Part shown: in pieces, positions 34,851-46,894 of the stretch | How the letters are laid out: each line of letters starts with the position of its first letter | Position numbering within the stretch: position 1 is the first letter of the stretch | Assembly (NCBI GenBank): GCA_038277395.1 | Contig: CM076193.1 | Span: 89,109,583 to 89,173,582, forward strand | Direction of reading: 5' to 3' | Source: Dryocosmus kuriphilus | Taxonomy: Eukaryota > Arthropoda > Insecta > Hymenoptera > Cynipidae | DNA: 64,000 nt | The notes under the pieces: generated by a model | What the model was told of the DNA's origin: nothing | What the model saw: the letters and a program-made list of their open reading frames with translations, nothing else | The model's database searches: none | Made by a program: the position numbers and the translations under genes

Positions 34851-36757
34851 CATCATCACACACTCTTACATAGCGATTTACCCACTACCACTGAGAATGA
34901 TAATAATCAATTTAGTAACTTAGCTGAAAACAAACAGGTTAACTTAACAACAAAAAGCGAGTCTAAATTTGATCCCAATAGGGCTAGTACTTTAACAAGC
35001 GACACAAAATGTAGTACTACAGTTTTAAAAACCCATACTCCTCAAGAACAAATAATTCAAAGTGTTTTTATGGCTACTACTCGCGTAACTGTACGTGAAG
35101 AAAACGAGCGTGAATTTAATGTACGTGCACTGATTGATCTTTGTTCGCAAACGACCCTTGTAAGTGAATGGTTAGCGCAATTCTTGCATGCAAAAAGACA
35201 AACCTTTAAAATTAAAGTAGGTGGCATGGGTGATGTCTTACTTGGCGTGGCAAAGTCTCGCGTCAAACTTTTAATTTCTTCTGAAAAGACTAAAGAAGCA
35301 GCTATTTCTGTAAGTGGTATTGTTTTTTACAGAAACTACCTAATAAAATTGTTCCAGCATTTAACGGTGTGATAAATTGGAAACATTTACAGGGTATCGA
35401 GTTGGTCGATCTTCATCCCTTTAATAATTATGAAGCAGATGTTTTGATAGGTGCCGATTATTACGGTCAAGTTTTACTTTCAGGTTTATTAAAAGGTCCT
35501 CCAGACGCGTCAGTTGCGCAAAATACTATATTTGGATGGATCCTCGCTGGTCCCTCAAATTTTAAGGACTCTAGAAACCATAACGTTCAGGTGCATCATT
35601 GTACCATTTTACACGACATACAAGTTTTGCAATCGAATCTAAAGAAATTCTGGGAATTCGAAGAGTTTCAAAGGGAACCACTGCTCACTAAGTCAGAGGG
35701 AGCTTGTGAGAAACATTTTCTTGACACGCATTCTCGTAATGAACAGGGTAGGTATGCTGTTCGCTTGCCTTTCAAAGAAAATGATCGTCAAGCTTTAGGA
35801 GAGTCCCTTCATATAGCCAGTTTTGTGTGGAATAAAACAGAAGCTCGGTTAACTAAGAATTCGGTATTACAAAACCTTTACTTGTCATTTCTTAAAGAAT
35901 ATGAGGATTTAGACCATATGAGAAAAGTCAATCCAGTCAGCTCATTAAAATCAATTACTTTTTCACCTGTTTATTTTCCACATCATCCAGTTCCTAGGGA
36001 AGACAGTACCTCTACTAAACTCAGAGTAGTTTCTAACGCGTCATGTCCAACTTCCAATGGAGTATCGCTGAACGATCAACTACTTGTTGGTCCTAAATTA
36101 CAATGCGATCTTCGAGGTATCTTGTTGCGCTGGAGATTGTACCGATATGTCTTAGTGACAGACATAGTCAAAATGTTTCGTCAGATACTAATTGATCCAC
36201 GAGATCTAGATTATCAAAGATTCATTTATAGAATTGAGCCTTCCGGTCCTCTTAGTCATTTTCACCCTTTAACCGTTACTTACGGAACGGCCTCTGCTAC
36301 TTATTTAGCAAATAGAGTACTAAAGCAATTGGCTGAAGATGAAGGATCCAAATATCCAGCCGCGAAGAAAGTTTTATTAAACGACTTCTATGTTGATAAC
36401 GGATTGTTTGGAGCAGATGATGTGCAGTCAGCATTCAGTTTGCAATCTGAACTTATCGATTTATTAAAATCAGGTGGTTTTACCTTAAGTAAATGGTCCT
36501 CAAATAATCCTTCCTTGATTCCAGATGATCAAATACCTGAAAGAGGTAAGGGCATAAGTATCGCAGAGGGTCCAGATGAAAGTAGAGCAGTTTTAGGCTT
36601 ACTATGGAGCTCTGAGAGCGACTCTTTTCATTTTCGAATAGAAATCCAACAAGTTGTCAAATACGCAAGAAGAATCATTTTGTCAATAATTTCGTGTTTG
36701 TATGATCTACTGGTATGGGTCTCTCCAGTCGTTATAACGTCAAAAATCTTCCTCTAG
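34851..36757 (+). pseudogene. pol: BEL/Pao pol: protease and reverse transcriptase
   Basis: Protease region: VRALIDLCSQTTLVSEWL (about 35120). The usual D-S/T-G-S active-site loop reads DLCS here. After a frameshift near 35370 comes ADVLIGADYYGQVL and TIFGWILAGP. The reverse transcriptase contains LRVVSNASCPTSNGVSLND, VTDIVKMFRQILIDPRD (motif A Asp kept), TYGTASATYLANRVL and FYVDNGLFGADD. In the last motif the second catalytic Asp of YVDD is Asn. A frame break near 36690 and a stop at 36755 end the frame just before the connection domain. This enzyme copies element RNA to cDNA; the active-site change alone should abolish activity. Confidence 0.88.
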
Positions 36758-37363
36758 GAATTGTGATTAAGAAAATTGGACTGGGATGACGAATTACCAC
36801 CAGATTTGAATCAGAGTTGGTGGAATTAATATTGTGACGAGCTACCTCATTTGCAATAGCTCAGAATACCTTGGTGGGCAGGATCTATCCGGAACGGAAT
36901 AATTTGTGAGCTCCATGGATTTTCCGATGCATCTAACCGCGCATATGGAGCTGTCATTTATCTTAAAGTCTATCTAGAAGATGAGGAACCAGTAATCGCT
37001 TTAATGATTTCAAAAACCAGGGTCTCTTCACTTAAAACAGTTTGCATTCCAAGACTAGAACTCTGTGGAGCTGTTCTTGTAGCTCACTTACTATCAAAAG
37101 TTAGTAAAGATCTCAAAATTGAATCAGTTCCTATGCATGCTTGGACTGATTCCACTATTAATCTAGCGTGGATAAGTCAACACCCGTCAAAATGTCCAAC
37201 TTTTGTTCCAGATTGGATGGCTGAAGTTCATACTCTAATTCCTAATGCTCGTTGGCGTCATGTACCAACGAAAGATAATGCCGCTGATTTAGCTTCTAGA
37301 GGGATAAGCCCTTCGCACTTAATTAATAACACAACTTATGGTGGAAAGATCCACCATGGTTAA
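36758..37363 (+). pseudogene. pol: BEL/Pao RNase H domain
   Basis: LHGFSDASNRAYGAVIYL (first Asp, about 36910-36960) is followed in frame from 37004 by IPRLELCGAVLVAHLLSK (Glu), HAWTDSTINLAWI (Asp) and VPTKDNAADLASRGI (Asp). These are the four RNase H carboxylates in the usual order. Stops and a frame break separate this block from the reverse transcriptase. The domain removes RNA from RNA:DNA hybrids. Confidence 0.85.
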
Positions 37364-37473
37364 GCAAAAATTCAGTTTTTGGGCCTATTGAACGACGCGC
37401 ATCGCATTCTGAGGATAAACTGGGATTTCACGTTACTACTCATGTAGTTAAAATCAAGGCGACTGCTCCTATT

Positions 37474-38954
37474 GTGATTTTTAAGCGTATCGCAAATGCC
37501 GTATCTTCCTGGCCTAAACTTTTAAGATTTACAGCATATCTTTTGAACTACATTGATTTCTTGAGAAAAATCCAAAAGTCAGTTTCAATTATCAACTTAG
37601 TAACATTAAATAGATCTAGATTACTATGGCTAAAGTATTTGCAAGTTCAGTCCTTTTCTGATGAACTAGCAGCTTTAAAAAATTCAAAACCAATTATTTC
37701 TTCGATTCAGTTAAAGATCTTAAGCTCTTCATTGATGAAGAAGGTTTGATTCGAGTTGGAGGAAGATTGGAAAATGCTGCTATTGCTTGGAATGCTAAAC
37801 ATCCTATCATTCTTCCCTGTAATAAAATTGCTAAATTGATGACTACGCGAACTCACTTACGCAGTTTGCACGGTGGCTCTCAGCTAACGCTATTTCTGTT
37901 GCGACAAAATTTTTATATTTTGCGATCTAGAGACTTGGTTAAGCAAATAATACATAATTGTGTAGTTTGTACAAGAGAAAGAGCCAAAATTCCAACACAA
38001 TTAATGGGAAACCTTCTTGCTCCGAGAGTTACACCCTCTAAACCCTTTCAACATGTAGGATTGGACTATGTTGGTCCAATAGTAGTACGTCAAGGTTCGG
38101 GTAGAGGTTTTCAGTCTCAAAAGGGTTACATTGCCTTATTTGTGTATCTTTGCACAAAAGCTATCCATTTTGAATTGGTTTTAGGTTATACTTCTGAAGC
38201 TTTCCTCGCAGCCTTGTATAGGTTTACGTCTTGTAGAGGACTCGTCACAGATATATACAATAATAACGGAACTAATTTTGTGGGAGCTGATAATGAGTTA
38301 CGTAGGAAATTTAAAGTACTAGAGAAGGAGACTAGTTTGCTGGAACAATTAGCTCAAGACGGCATAACTTGGCATTTTATCCCCCGCTCTGCTCCACATT
38401 TCGGTGGCTTATGAGAAGCGGCGGTGAAAAGTGTGAAATATCACTTACATAGAGACCTAAAAACTCGTACTCTAACCTTTGAAGAGTTAATGACTCTGTT
38501 ATGTAAGATAGCAGCTTGTTTAAATTCTAGACCACTTTATGCTAATATAAGGGATAATGAGGATTGGTCATACTTGACTCCTGGTCATTTTTTAACCGGA
38601 TCTGCAATCTTGATCCCTCCAGAACCCTCTGTTATAGATTTAAAAGAAAACCGCCTATCAAGGTGGCAATTAGTCCAGCATATTACAGAATCATTCTGGA
38701 AAAGATGGTCTGTTGAATTCTTGCAGGGACTTCAAAAACGATACAAATGGACAAAAACCAAGTCAAATTTAAAACAAGGAGACATAGTTTTAATTAGAAA
38801 CTCCGATGAACCTCCATCCCTGTGGCGGCTAGGAAAAATAATTGAATGTCGGCCAGGTAAAGACAATTTAGTGCGAGTTGTAAAAGTAAAAACAATAAAG
38901 GGAGTTTATGAGAGGCTGATAGGCCCATCGAGCAACTATGTATACTTCCAGTAA
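37474..38954 (+). pseudogene. pol: BEL/Pao integrase
   Basis: Frames 37474-37749, 37746-38414 and 38424-38954. An HHCC zinc site is visible in THLRSLHGGSQ and NCVVCTRER. The core has GLDYVGP with the first catalytic Asp. The second block reads DIYNNNGTNFVG where relatives have SDNGTNF, so that Asp is Asn. Frames 2 and 3 are separated by a TGA immediately after SAPHFGGL, where relatives have a Trp, so a single G-to-A change explains the stop. The third acidic residue follows in EAAVKSVKYHL. The C-terminal part includes WSYLTPGHFLTGSAIL and the SH3-like GDIVLIRNSDEPP. Integrase would insert the cDNA; this copy is inactive. Confidence 0.9.
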
Positions 38955-39082
38955 GCGAACAATAAGTAAATTCACATGAGGTATGAAAGTATAACATGTT
39001 CTCGTCAGGGTGGGCGGCTGCCATGGCGGGCGGACTATCGTAATATTACATTTCGTTCAAAAGGAGAACGAAGCGGGCGGTA

Positions 39083-39507
39083 TGTTTGGAAGCACGCTTG
39101 ATTTAAATAAAATCTCTCTTTTGACTCTTATAGTCTGAGTTTTCTCCTTTGAGTGTGACGTAGCGTCCGGCTTCTGTCTGCATCGTTTTCCTCAGTATGA
39201 CTCTCGAACAGTTGCCGAAATGTCGGTTCTCTAGCGAACACGAGATTATGCAAAGCTATTTTAAGATCGCCTCGTGTGTGCTCCTGCTTATTATTAGAAA
39301 CTATAGTAATATCGCGTCGTGCGTGCTCTTGCTTAGTGCTAATCTAGATGCTAGTGTATCTCCAGTGCGAACTCGTCGGATTGAAAATTGTATGAATTGA
39401 AATAAATTGAGTAGTGCTTGTTTTTGCGTATGACAGTGACTCATCTTGCTTCTAACCTTGAATACATTTTTTAAAAGTTCTTCAATACTTTTACAACAAA
39501 ATATACA
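39083..39507 (+). repeat. BEL/Pao 3' LTR
   Basis: 425 bp, starting TGTTTGGAAGC and ending 'aaatataca' (TG...CA). Same length as the 5' LTR, about 94% identical by eye. Confidence 0.93.
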
Positions 39508-40632
39508 CTTCCCTTAACGAAATATCAACCTACCCTCGCCTTAGCTCGGGACGTGACAGCTGATGTGGTGGCACCGCTGGGATAGTCACTTTTATTATTG
39601 TAAAGTTCAAATTTTCACTTCAAAATTCAAAATTTCGAGTCAGTGTAATTTTAAGATAGAACTTTTGTAAAAGCACTCAAGAGTATAAGTCCTTTTTAGA
39701 TTCGTTGAACGGTCTCTTTCGGGGTAAGGCAAAGTTCAAAGTGCTTATTAGGAGTTGGTATACTTGCTTGTTTGCAAGCTCAGCCATCGTTGATAACCCT
39801 ACGAACCATCCTGAACAAGTGAAGGGTTTAAATTGACAAAAATTTATATTGTCCTTCTACGTAACTTTATATGCACATTATCAAGTTAATAGAAAAATCT
39901 AAAATCATTTAATATTGCGCGTCATAGTAAAACGATACGATACTTTTCGCCTTGAGAGCAAAGTTAAATTATATTTTGATTGAAAGATACACTCGGGTTA
40001 ACGCACTGGAGCATGACTCAACGGTCTCGTATCACTTCAGGTCGAACGCGGTCTTTCTAATTAACTAACTGCACTGGTTTGGTGCAAAGACTTCAGTGTC
40101 TGACCTAATATAATATAGATCACTGAAAGTTCAGTTTGGATACAGTTACGTTTAATTCAACAAGCATTTTACTAGAATCAATTCACATTTAATGTAAATG
40201 AAATAATTATTCATACGCATCTTCTGTTTTTGAATCAAAATTTCCATAATTGATATTCTTTAATTAGATAAAAGTTTGAGTAGTTCTCAAGATTTCATTC
40301 AGAAAATAAGTCTCAGTGATTAATCACATTCCTTTAAGCACCGTTTTCAATTTAGCCTAGCGAAATGCAAGTGTCACTAGCATTACTTTAAAAAAATTCG
40401 TTCTTTCCACAGCGAATCACAAGACTCAGTTCATGCGTTAGCTTTTAACTAGAGTGCCATGTCTGAATGCTTCTCTAGCTTAATAACTGAGCAAAGTTCC
40501 ATAACAATCATCTCTATTCACACAAACTACTTCAAAAATAAGGTCGGAGATTTTGTCTATGATCCATCCTTAAATACTAATTTTATTCAAGTAAACAAAT
40601 TATCACCCTTTATTGAAATCAATTACTCAAGA

Positions 40633-40663
<31 letters not shown>

Positions 40664-42262
40664 TATACCCAAAAATCTCTTTACCAACAATTGTCATTTT
40701 TCAAATTCAAATTTTGGACAGAGATATTGATTTTAACGTAATAACTTTAGAATTTCCTTCAGGAGTATCTGGAGTCGTTCGGAAATCCTTTTTGACGCAA
40801 CTAAATTGATCTATTTCCAATTTTCTGCTCTAATAATAAAATTCTGCTATCATTAACTAAAGTATAAAAATGCGTGAAACAAACAACGCAAATTTCGGTG
40901 GCGATGTCACTCGAACCCTTAATGATCCCATGATGACCTCTATCGCAGAGTGTTTCGCGATACAGCAAGGCGTAATGAATATTAAAAGTTATGATGGAAA
41001 GAACATGCCGGCTAGAGATTTTGTTCAGGATATTATTAACAGTGATTCATGCGTGACCCCTGCTTGTGAACAACAGTATATGAAAGCCATTCTAGCTAGA
41101 TTAAAGGGTGCTGCAAGGAATAGCATTCATGAAATTTCAGCCATGCGAATGACTCAGGTGGAAACCGTGAGTGATTTTTTCGATAGATTAACTCTTCTAA
41201 AATCAGGTGCTCGGTCAGCTCTTGAGGACAAGTATGCTAATGTGGAATAGATGTTACCTCCTCTTAATGATTGTCCTCTTGAAGCTTTTAAACGTGGTCT
41301 ACCCGGCAGCCTATCAGGTGTAGTAGAAACGCGCAATCCTCAAACTTTAGATACGGCTTTAAAAGTTGCACTTGAATACGAGTCAAAACAACAGTTACAA
41401 CCATTGTATCCAGCAAATTATTATCGAGAGTATAGACATCAGTTATTTAGGATCACGGGATCGTAGTCCCAGCCCCCATGTACGCTTTACAACTACTCAG
41501 ACAATTATAAGGATTCCGATTCAAATAAGAATCCAACTGGAATAATAAAACGACCTATTTCATCTGGAGTTTCACAATATCGAAACATTTATATCAATCC
41601 CTATCAATTTCCTTATATGTTTAATTCTTATCCTTTTTTTCCAACTACCCCTATGCGAAGTAATGGGTATCCGAACCCTAATTATTCTCGTGGTGGAATC
41701 AATACACCACCCCGCTCTCAATCTCCTGCTTCATCAAGTACAAAAGCTTTAAACAACAGTTCTATTCGGCGTACCGACGCAGCGGCGAGCGCAAAGATAT
41801 ACGAGCGTTTAGTCGAGAAAGGTCAAGTGACGAAACAAAAGACCCGTTCAGGATGTTGCCGGTGATAACACGTCAAGCAAAAGAAAAAAGTGTGAAACAA
41901 AATTCTAAAACTCTTCCAAAATCTGCATACAATGAAGCGAAATCTAAGCCTTTAATCTCTACAAATAAGACACAAACCTCTATTCCCAAACCAACTCGAA
42001 ACCTACGACTAGCAGTCGGCGTTCGATTTCTACAACCCAATCGTCCAGCAATTTGCACGAAAGTACCATAAGCAGGCGATCACTATGAAGAAGGGTAGAA
42101 GGAAAGCAAAACCAGAAGCGTCCTAATTATCAAGAATCCTGCACGGAGTGAGAAGACGTTCAAAATGAATCAGATAATCCAGTATCCCCGATTCTCCGGA
42201 AAATTAGAACGTTCTTCCTTAACAAAATATAAATCTACCCTCGCATTAGCTCGGGACGTGAC
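39508..42262 (+). mobile_element. Truncated gypsy-type LTR retrotransposon
   Basis: The 55 bases after the BEL LTR ('cttcccttaacga...ctcgggacgtgacag') recur at about 42213-42262 ('cttccttaacaaa...ctcgggacgtgacag'), as the 3' ends of two LTRs would. The first copy is followed by 'tggtggcaccgctggg', a plausible tRNA primer site, a ~1.3-kb leader and a gag region. Protease, reverse transcriptase and integrase are missing, and the second LTR is present only as its 3' end. The left LTR is cut by the BEL 3' LTR boundary. An (AT)n tract lies in the leader at about 40640-40667. Confidence 0.6.
40870..41865 (+). pseudogene. gag: Gypsy-type gag fragment
   Basis: ATG at 40870 opens a frame (ETNNANFGGDVTRTLND...) with a capsid-like pattern: DFVQDIINSDSCVTPACEQQ, ILARLKGAARNSIHE and VSDFFDRLTLLKSG. 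A TAG at 41248 interrupts it. The next block, CPLEAFKRGLPGSLSG then LDTALKVALEYESKQQ, is the hallmark end of gypsy-group Gag. Later frames (41617-41865) are Pro/Ser/Asn-rich. No zinc knuckle or protease is found. The protein would form the particle of the element; this copy is dead. Confidence 0.7.
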
Positions 42263-42969
42263 AGTATCTCAAACTTCTGCAATGTATGTTGAGAATAAGT
42301 CACACGAGTTTCATTTTATTATATAAAATATGCATAACTAAATTATTAAATTAATAATAGTATGGTAATTTTTCCAAAATCTGTAAGTAAGTACGACAAA
42401 ATTTTTTTTTCGTAAGTATTTAATTTGGGTGTTCGCAATACCGGGTCAGCATTTATGACAAGTATTTTGTCTCGGAACTCGGAAATATTTTTAGAAAAAG
42501 TTCCAGAAACCATTTTTACGTGGATTGTTGCCAAAACTCTGCACAAAATAAAAAAAAAAATTCTATCTTTAATAGGTTCCGAGTTACGGTCTTTAAAAAA
42601 AAAAAACCCATTTTATTTCTATTTTTTGCCAAAAATCACAACTTTTTTGTCTTCTTTTTAGCTCGGACCCTGAACGCCAGACGTGAAAATAGTTAATAGG
42701 TGAATGAAATAGTAGAGATAATGACTTGCAATTGAAACGAAACAAAATTGTCCTAACTGCAGTATATCGTGAGTTATCATCAGCTACCAAAGTTGACCCC
42801 TTTTGAGCTATTTTGTAGGTAAATGTCAATAGTTCATTTGTTTGGGAATAGCTCGTTTCGTAGATGTCACACAAGACGCTTTAAGAGGATGAATGCAGGC
42901 GCATAAATATCACCAGAATTGTATTTTCTATAATATTTATTTTACATCTTCTGTTTATTTATTCTCTCT
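42263..42969. other. No supported gene
   Basis: AT-rich, with short frames only. No element terminus or RNA gene is recognised between the gypsy LTR remnant and the 3' end of LINE copy 2. Confidence 0.4.
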
Positions 42970-44929
42970 CCCTTTTACGAGTTTGATACATAACCATCAA
43001 ATCGTTACAGATATTCCGCAGATACATACAATTCCTTATTCCTACCTTAACATTATACATATAACTTCTTAATCTCTATTCTTAACCTACGCGCTTCTAC
43101 TTGTGCCCTTGGGCTTCCGTTTCCCCTTACCACTGCCATTCTATTAATGGTGCATAAATCTGCGACTCTACTGTCTAATTTCCTTTTATAGAGATCCCTT
43201 TTGGCTTTCCTCTACCCTGTGTTTCCTGCTCTTTCTCTAAACTTTTCCAGCTTCTTCATCTATCCCTCACCCTGTCCATTCACAATCAGAATTCCTTTCA
43301 CTTTCTTTCGCAAACTCTTCTCTTCTTCTTCATCTCCTGTACACCTCTCTAACACATGCATCCATGTTTTCTGCTCATACCCACATACTCTACAACGATT
43401 CTCCTCGTTCATCCAGTGCCTACACGCCCTTACCCCCTCTCCCATTCTAAATCTCATCACTCTGTTCCATTTACTGTCCTTCCTGAACTTTTCCAGATAT
43501 CCTCGTTCTCCTTCCCACTTCACCATCCTGTACCAGCTGTTGTACCTTGTTTCCAAGATTTTTCTCGCATCTTTCTTCTCCCTGTCTCGCCAGAATATCG
43601 TCCTCTATTACTTGCCAGTCTCTACTCTCCATATTCATACTCCATTCTCTCTTTCTTGCGTATCTTTTTCCCATTTTGACTTCCATGTTCTCCCTCCTCT
43701 CTTTGTCCACTAATCTCCCTTGCACACGCTTGTCCGATCTTACTTTCTTCTCCCCCTCCTTATTTTTTCTTGAAATTTCTCAGTCCTTTTTAGTTGCCTT
43801 ACCACCGTTTTTTCTCGGCCTATCTCTTCCCTCAACATATAACCTGGCCAGCTCCACCACACACCCATGACCCATCTCAGAAATCTCTCATGCATGCTTT
43901 CCACTCTCTTATATTCCTTCCATCCCCATCCTTCCGTTCCATAACTTAACACTGACCACACTAATACATCGAACATCCATACTCTCCTTCTGCAATAATC
44001 CTTGAACCTTCTGTTCCCTATGCCCCACACTTGCTCCATTACCTTGCTCCCACATACCAATCTCTTTCTCACTTGCGTCTCGTTTCCTACTCTCGCTTCG
44101 AACCAGAAACCTAGGTAACAAAACTCTTCAACCAGCTCCACTATCTCACCATTCATCTTCCATTCATACTATACTTTACACTTTCTCTTTCTGAAACACA
44201 GCATCTTAGTTTTATTCACATTCACGATTAGATTTTTCTCTCTCACCTCCTCTTCAAATACTCTCATCATTAAACTCATCCCTGTTTCATCATCCGCTAC
44301 TAACACTATATCGTCCGCATACGCTAACGAATATAGCTTGCCATTTGCCAGTTTCGTTCCCCCTTTTCCTTTTCTTGACAATTTCTCCTCTGAGCCTGCC
44401 AGTAGAATACTAAATAGCAATAGGTTCAGCGGACATCCCTGCCCCAGGCCCCTTCCCATCCAAAACTCTTCTCCTTTCTTTTTCTCTATTCCTACTTTCA
44501 TCCTAGTTTCTATAAATATCTCTTTTATCCTCTCTACCAAACTTTCCTCTATTCCTATCTCTTTCAAGGTCTTCCAGTGCAACCTCCTGTTAACCGAATT
44601 AAAAGCCTCTTTCAAGTCTACAAATAGTGCGACCAGTTTTCCTTTCTTCTGCCCCAAGTTCCTATTCACTAAATAGTTGAGCACGTACATGTTGTCTGTT
44701 GTCCCCATCCCTTTCCTAAAACCTGTTTGGTTGTGCGGTATGCTCCCGCTTTCTTCGACCTGTCTTTCCAATCTTTTCCTGAGTACTTCTGCATACACTT
44801 TTTAGCTCACTGACCTGAGTGTGATACCTCAATAGTCCTGCACATTTTTCCCTCTCCTTTCTTAATCAATAGCACTATCAGCCCAGTCCTCCATTCCTCC
44901 GGCCATCCTTCTCTTTTCTATACCTTATT
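42970..44929 (-). mobile_element. LINE copy 2, 3' part (reverse transcriptase and C-terminal domain)
   Basis: Collinear and clearly homologous with 19440-21338 of copy 1, same strand. It breaks off at 'taccttatt' (44929) exactly where the fold-back element begins; copy 1 continues there with 'acagatcc'. The reverse-transcriptase frame 44798-44169 is longer than in copy 1 and contains ALFVDLKEAFNSVNRR, LGQGCPLNLLLFSILL and an intact YADDIVLVADD. The C-terminal CRVCGYEQKTWMHVLERC is at about 43390. Frame shifts still separate these parts. Confidence 0.88.
44169..44798 (-). pseudogene. LINE copy 2 reverse transcriptase, open over 209 codons
   Basis: Begins YAEVLRKRLERQVEESGS, contains QTGFRKGMGTTDNMYVLNYL, motif A with FVDLKEAF, motif B with QGCPLN (usual QGCPLS), and motif C YADDIVLVADD. 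It ends VNKTKMLCFRKRK. Upstream sequence is cut off by the fold-back element and downstream parts are out of frame, so no functional enzyme results. It is the longest uninterrupted stretch of this LINE family here and is useful for classifying it. Confidence 0.85.
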
Positions 44930-46448
44930 TTATCTCTCTCCTCATTGGTCTAATACCTGATAATGAAGATAGCGTTGAACAGAAAGGCACCAAATATGAA
45001 TTTTTCAGATGTAGCAGAAAGACTTTAAATACATGTAATGAAGTCTTGAAATATTTAATGATTATGTTTTTTAGGTATTGGATATATATGTATGTAGGAG
45101 ATTTTGAGGTTAGGTTAATATCTATTACTTTCAAGCGTATTTTTCATTATCTATGTTTTATTTTTCAACTGACTTTAAATATTCTAAAGTTAAAATGATA
45201 ATAATGGTAATTATTTTTAATTTATTAAATTAATCAACATTTTACTTTATATATTTACCTCTGATAATTACCGTTCTTTTAATTCAAATAATAGTTATAC
45301 ATATAATAACCAAAAGTTATTAACTTGACCTTTCTTAATATATGAGAACTTTGCAAAACCTTTAATGTCTTAAAATACTTATATGTTGAAAATTATAAAA
45401 TTTACTTCTTACAATTTTATATTAATTGTAAAACATAAATTTAACAAAATTTATTTTATAAAGAAATATTTGATTATTTTAAAGGGACCGCGGTCTGATT
45501 TAAAATGGTTTTGGTCTCGCAAAGTTTTACAAATTAAGTTTTTTAATCCAACTTTACTTTTTAAATCTTAGAAAAACGTGAAATAGATGACAAATATTTT
45601 AAAAATAGGTGAAAATGATGAACAGGAGGAAACTGAGAACCAGTGAAGACTTCATTTTATTTATATTAATGTAATTTAGAACAGATTGAGAAAAATCATG
45701 AATAATCGATTTATCAAAATTTACTCTGTCTATAGGAATTCCTCAAAATTTCAGTGCAAAAATAGTTTCGCTTAAAATAGTTAGGTGATGATATTCAAAA
45801 GTTTAAATATAAATATACCTACAGTTGCTCAGTTATAAATTGATAAATTTCAAACATGTGAAATCAAAATTTTCTAAAGTTTTAATTTCTAATGTTTCCG
45901 TTTAAACATTTGAGTCTCCGTTACATGTGGTCTACGTTGACAGAAACTCAGCGAGGCCGTAGTGTAGTGGTTAACTTTCTGGCTTCATAAGCGAAGAATT
46001 GCTGGATCGAATCCTGCCACTGAACTTTTTTTTTTAATATTTCAAATTTTTTACAAAGGATGTTTATTTTGTAATTAATTGTAATAATTTTTTTTTTCGG
46101 GGAAAGGTATTCTGGAAAAATCGTATAGGAGTGAACTTTTTTTTTAAATCACATAATATACGATATCTGTAATCTGCATTTCAAATAAATACTATATTAT
46201 AAATACTAAATTATTTTATACTCCAGTTTAGTTTGAAATATTAATTAATTTCGAGCTTATATTTAAAATAAGAGAATGCGCATTTTTTTTAACGGAAGTC
46301 AATGTTTTAAAACAGTGGAAAAGTGATTAAAGTTTGGACAAAATATTTAAAAGACCTTACTTTAAAAATGCGACCGAAAATGTCAAAAGCATATATTAAA
46401 TAAGCTTAAATTTTTGATTTCCCGGTTTCAATAGTCGTTCTGAAAGAT
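44930..46448. repeat. Left inverted arm of fold-back element
   Basis: Reverse-complement partner of 58003-59244, with an additional ~250 bp near 45330-45575. Confidence 0.88.
45951..46024 (+). other. tRNA-like sequence in left arm
   Basis: Contains an A-box-like 'tagtgtagtggttaac' and a B-box-like 'ggatcgaatcc' at tRNA spacing, with a CAT-containing loop between. The acceptor and anticodon stems do not pair well, so it looks tRNA-derived (pseudogene or SINE-like head) rather than functional. The internal pol III promoter boxes may still be active. Confidence 0.45.
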
Positions 46449-46605
46449 TGATAAATATTCTTTTGTATAATTTAGCCTATACGTATATCTTCGTAATACA
46501 GCACAGGACAATCGTCAAGTAATTGCAGTTAACGTAAATACTTTAATAAACATGGAAGATGTGGATTTTTTTAAACAATGCAAAAATCATAAAGTATTCC
46601 ATAAT

Positions 46606-46894
46606 TGTGAGAAATGAGCTTTATCAATTGGATTTGGGCATTTAGATATAAGAGTCGCCATCTGACGGCGATCTATATGAAAAAGGGATCGAACGCCGAG
46701 TGAGATCTCGCGCGCTTTGACGCAGGTCAATGAGTCAGTCGAATGCCGAACTTTGACCGGCCTACAGCTTTCTTTTATAAGAGTCTTGCGTTCTAACAAA
46801 GAGTTTAGAGAAAATAAAAAGTGAAGTGTTTTAATTGCAAAAACTTAATACACGTGTACTTATTTATTGTCCTTGAATATTAGAAAATCTAATA
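46606..46894 (+). repeat. Copia 5' LTR
   Basis: 289 bp, TG...TA ends, with a TATA-like 'ttttataag' at about 46773-46781 that should drive element transcription. Flanked on the left by the ATAAT duplication. Confidence 0.95.

Larger units (their letters stand above)
32747..39507 (+). mobile_element. BEL/Pao LTR retrotransposon, structurally complete, coding region dead
   Basis: Two direct repeats of exactly 425 bp (32747-33171 and 39083-39507) start TGTTTGGAAGC; I count about 27 differences between them, roughly 6%. Between them, in BEL/Pao order, are gag, zinc knuckles, protease, reverse transcriptase, RNase H and integrase. Many frameshifts and stops are present. A purine-rich tract (about 39058-39080) precedes the 3' LTR. 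No matching target duplication is seen: the left flank is 'gcctct' and the right 'cttcc', suggesting later rearrangement or recombination between copies. Confidence 0.93.

Noticed and set aside
43201..43870. + strand frames of 107-170 codons
   Set aside because: Antisense to LINE copy 2.
45951..46024. Functional tRNA gene with CAT anticodon
   Set aside because: A and B boxes are present but the acceptor and anticodon stems pair poorly, and it lies in a transposon arm duplicated at 58424; called tRNA-like only.
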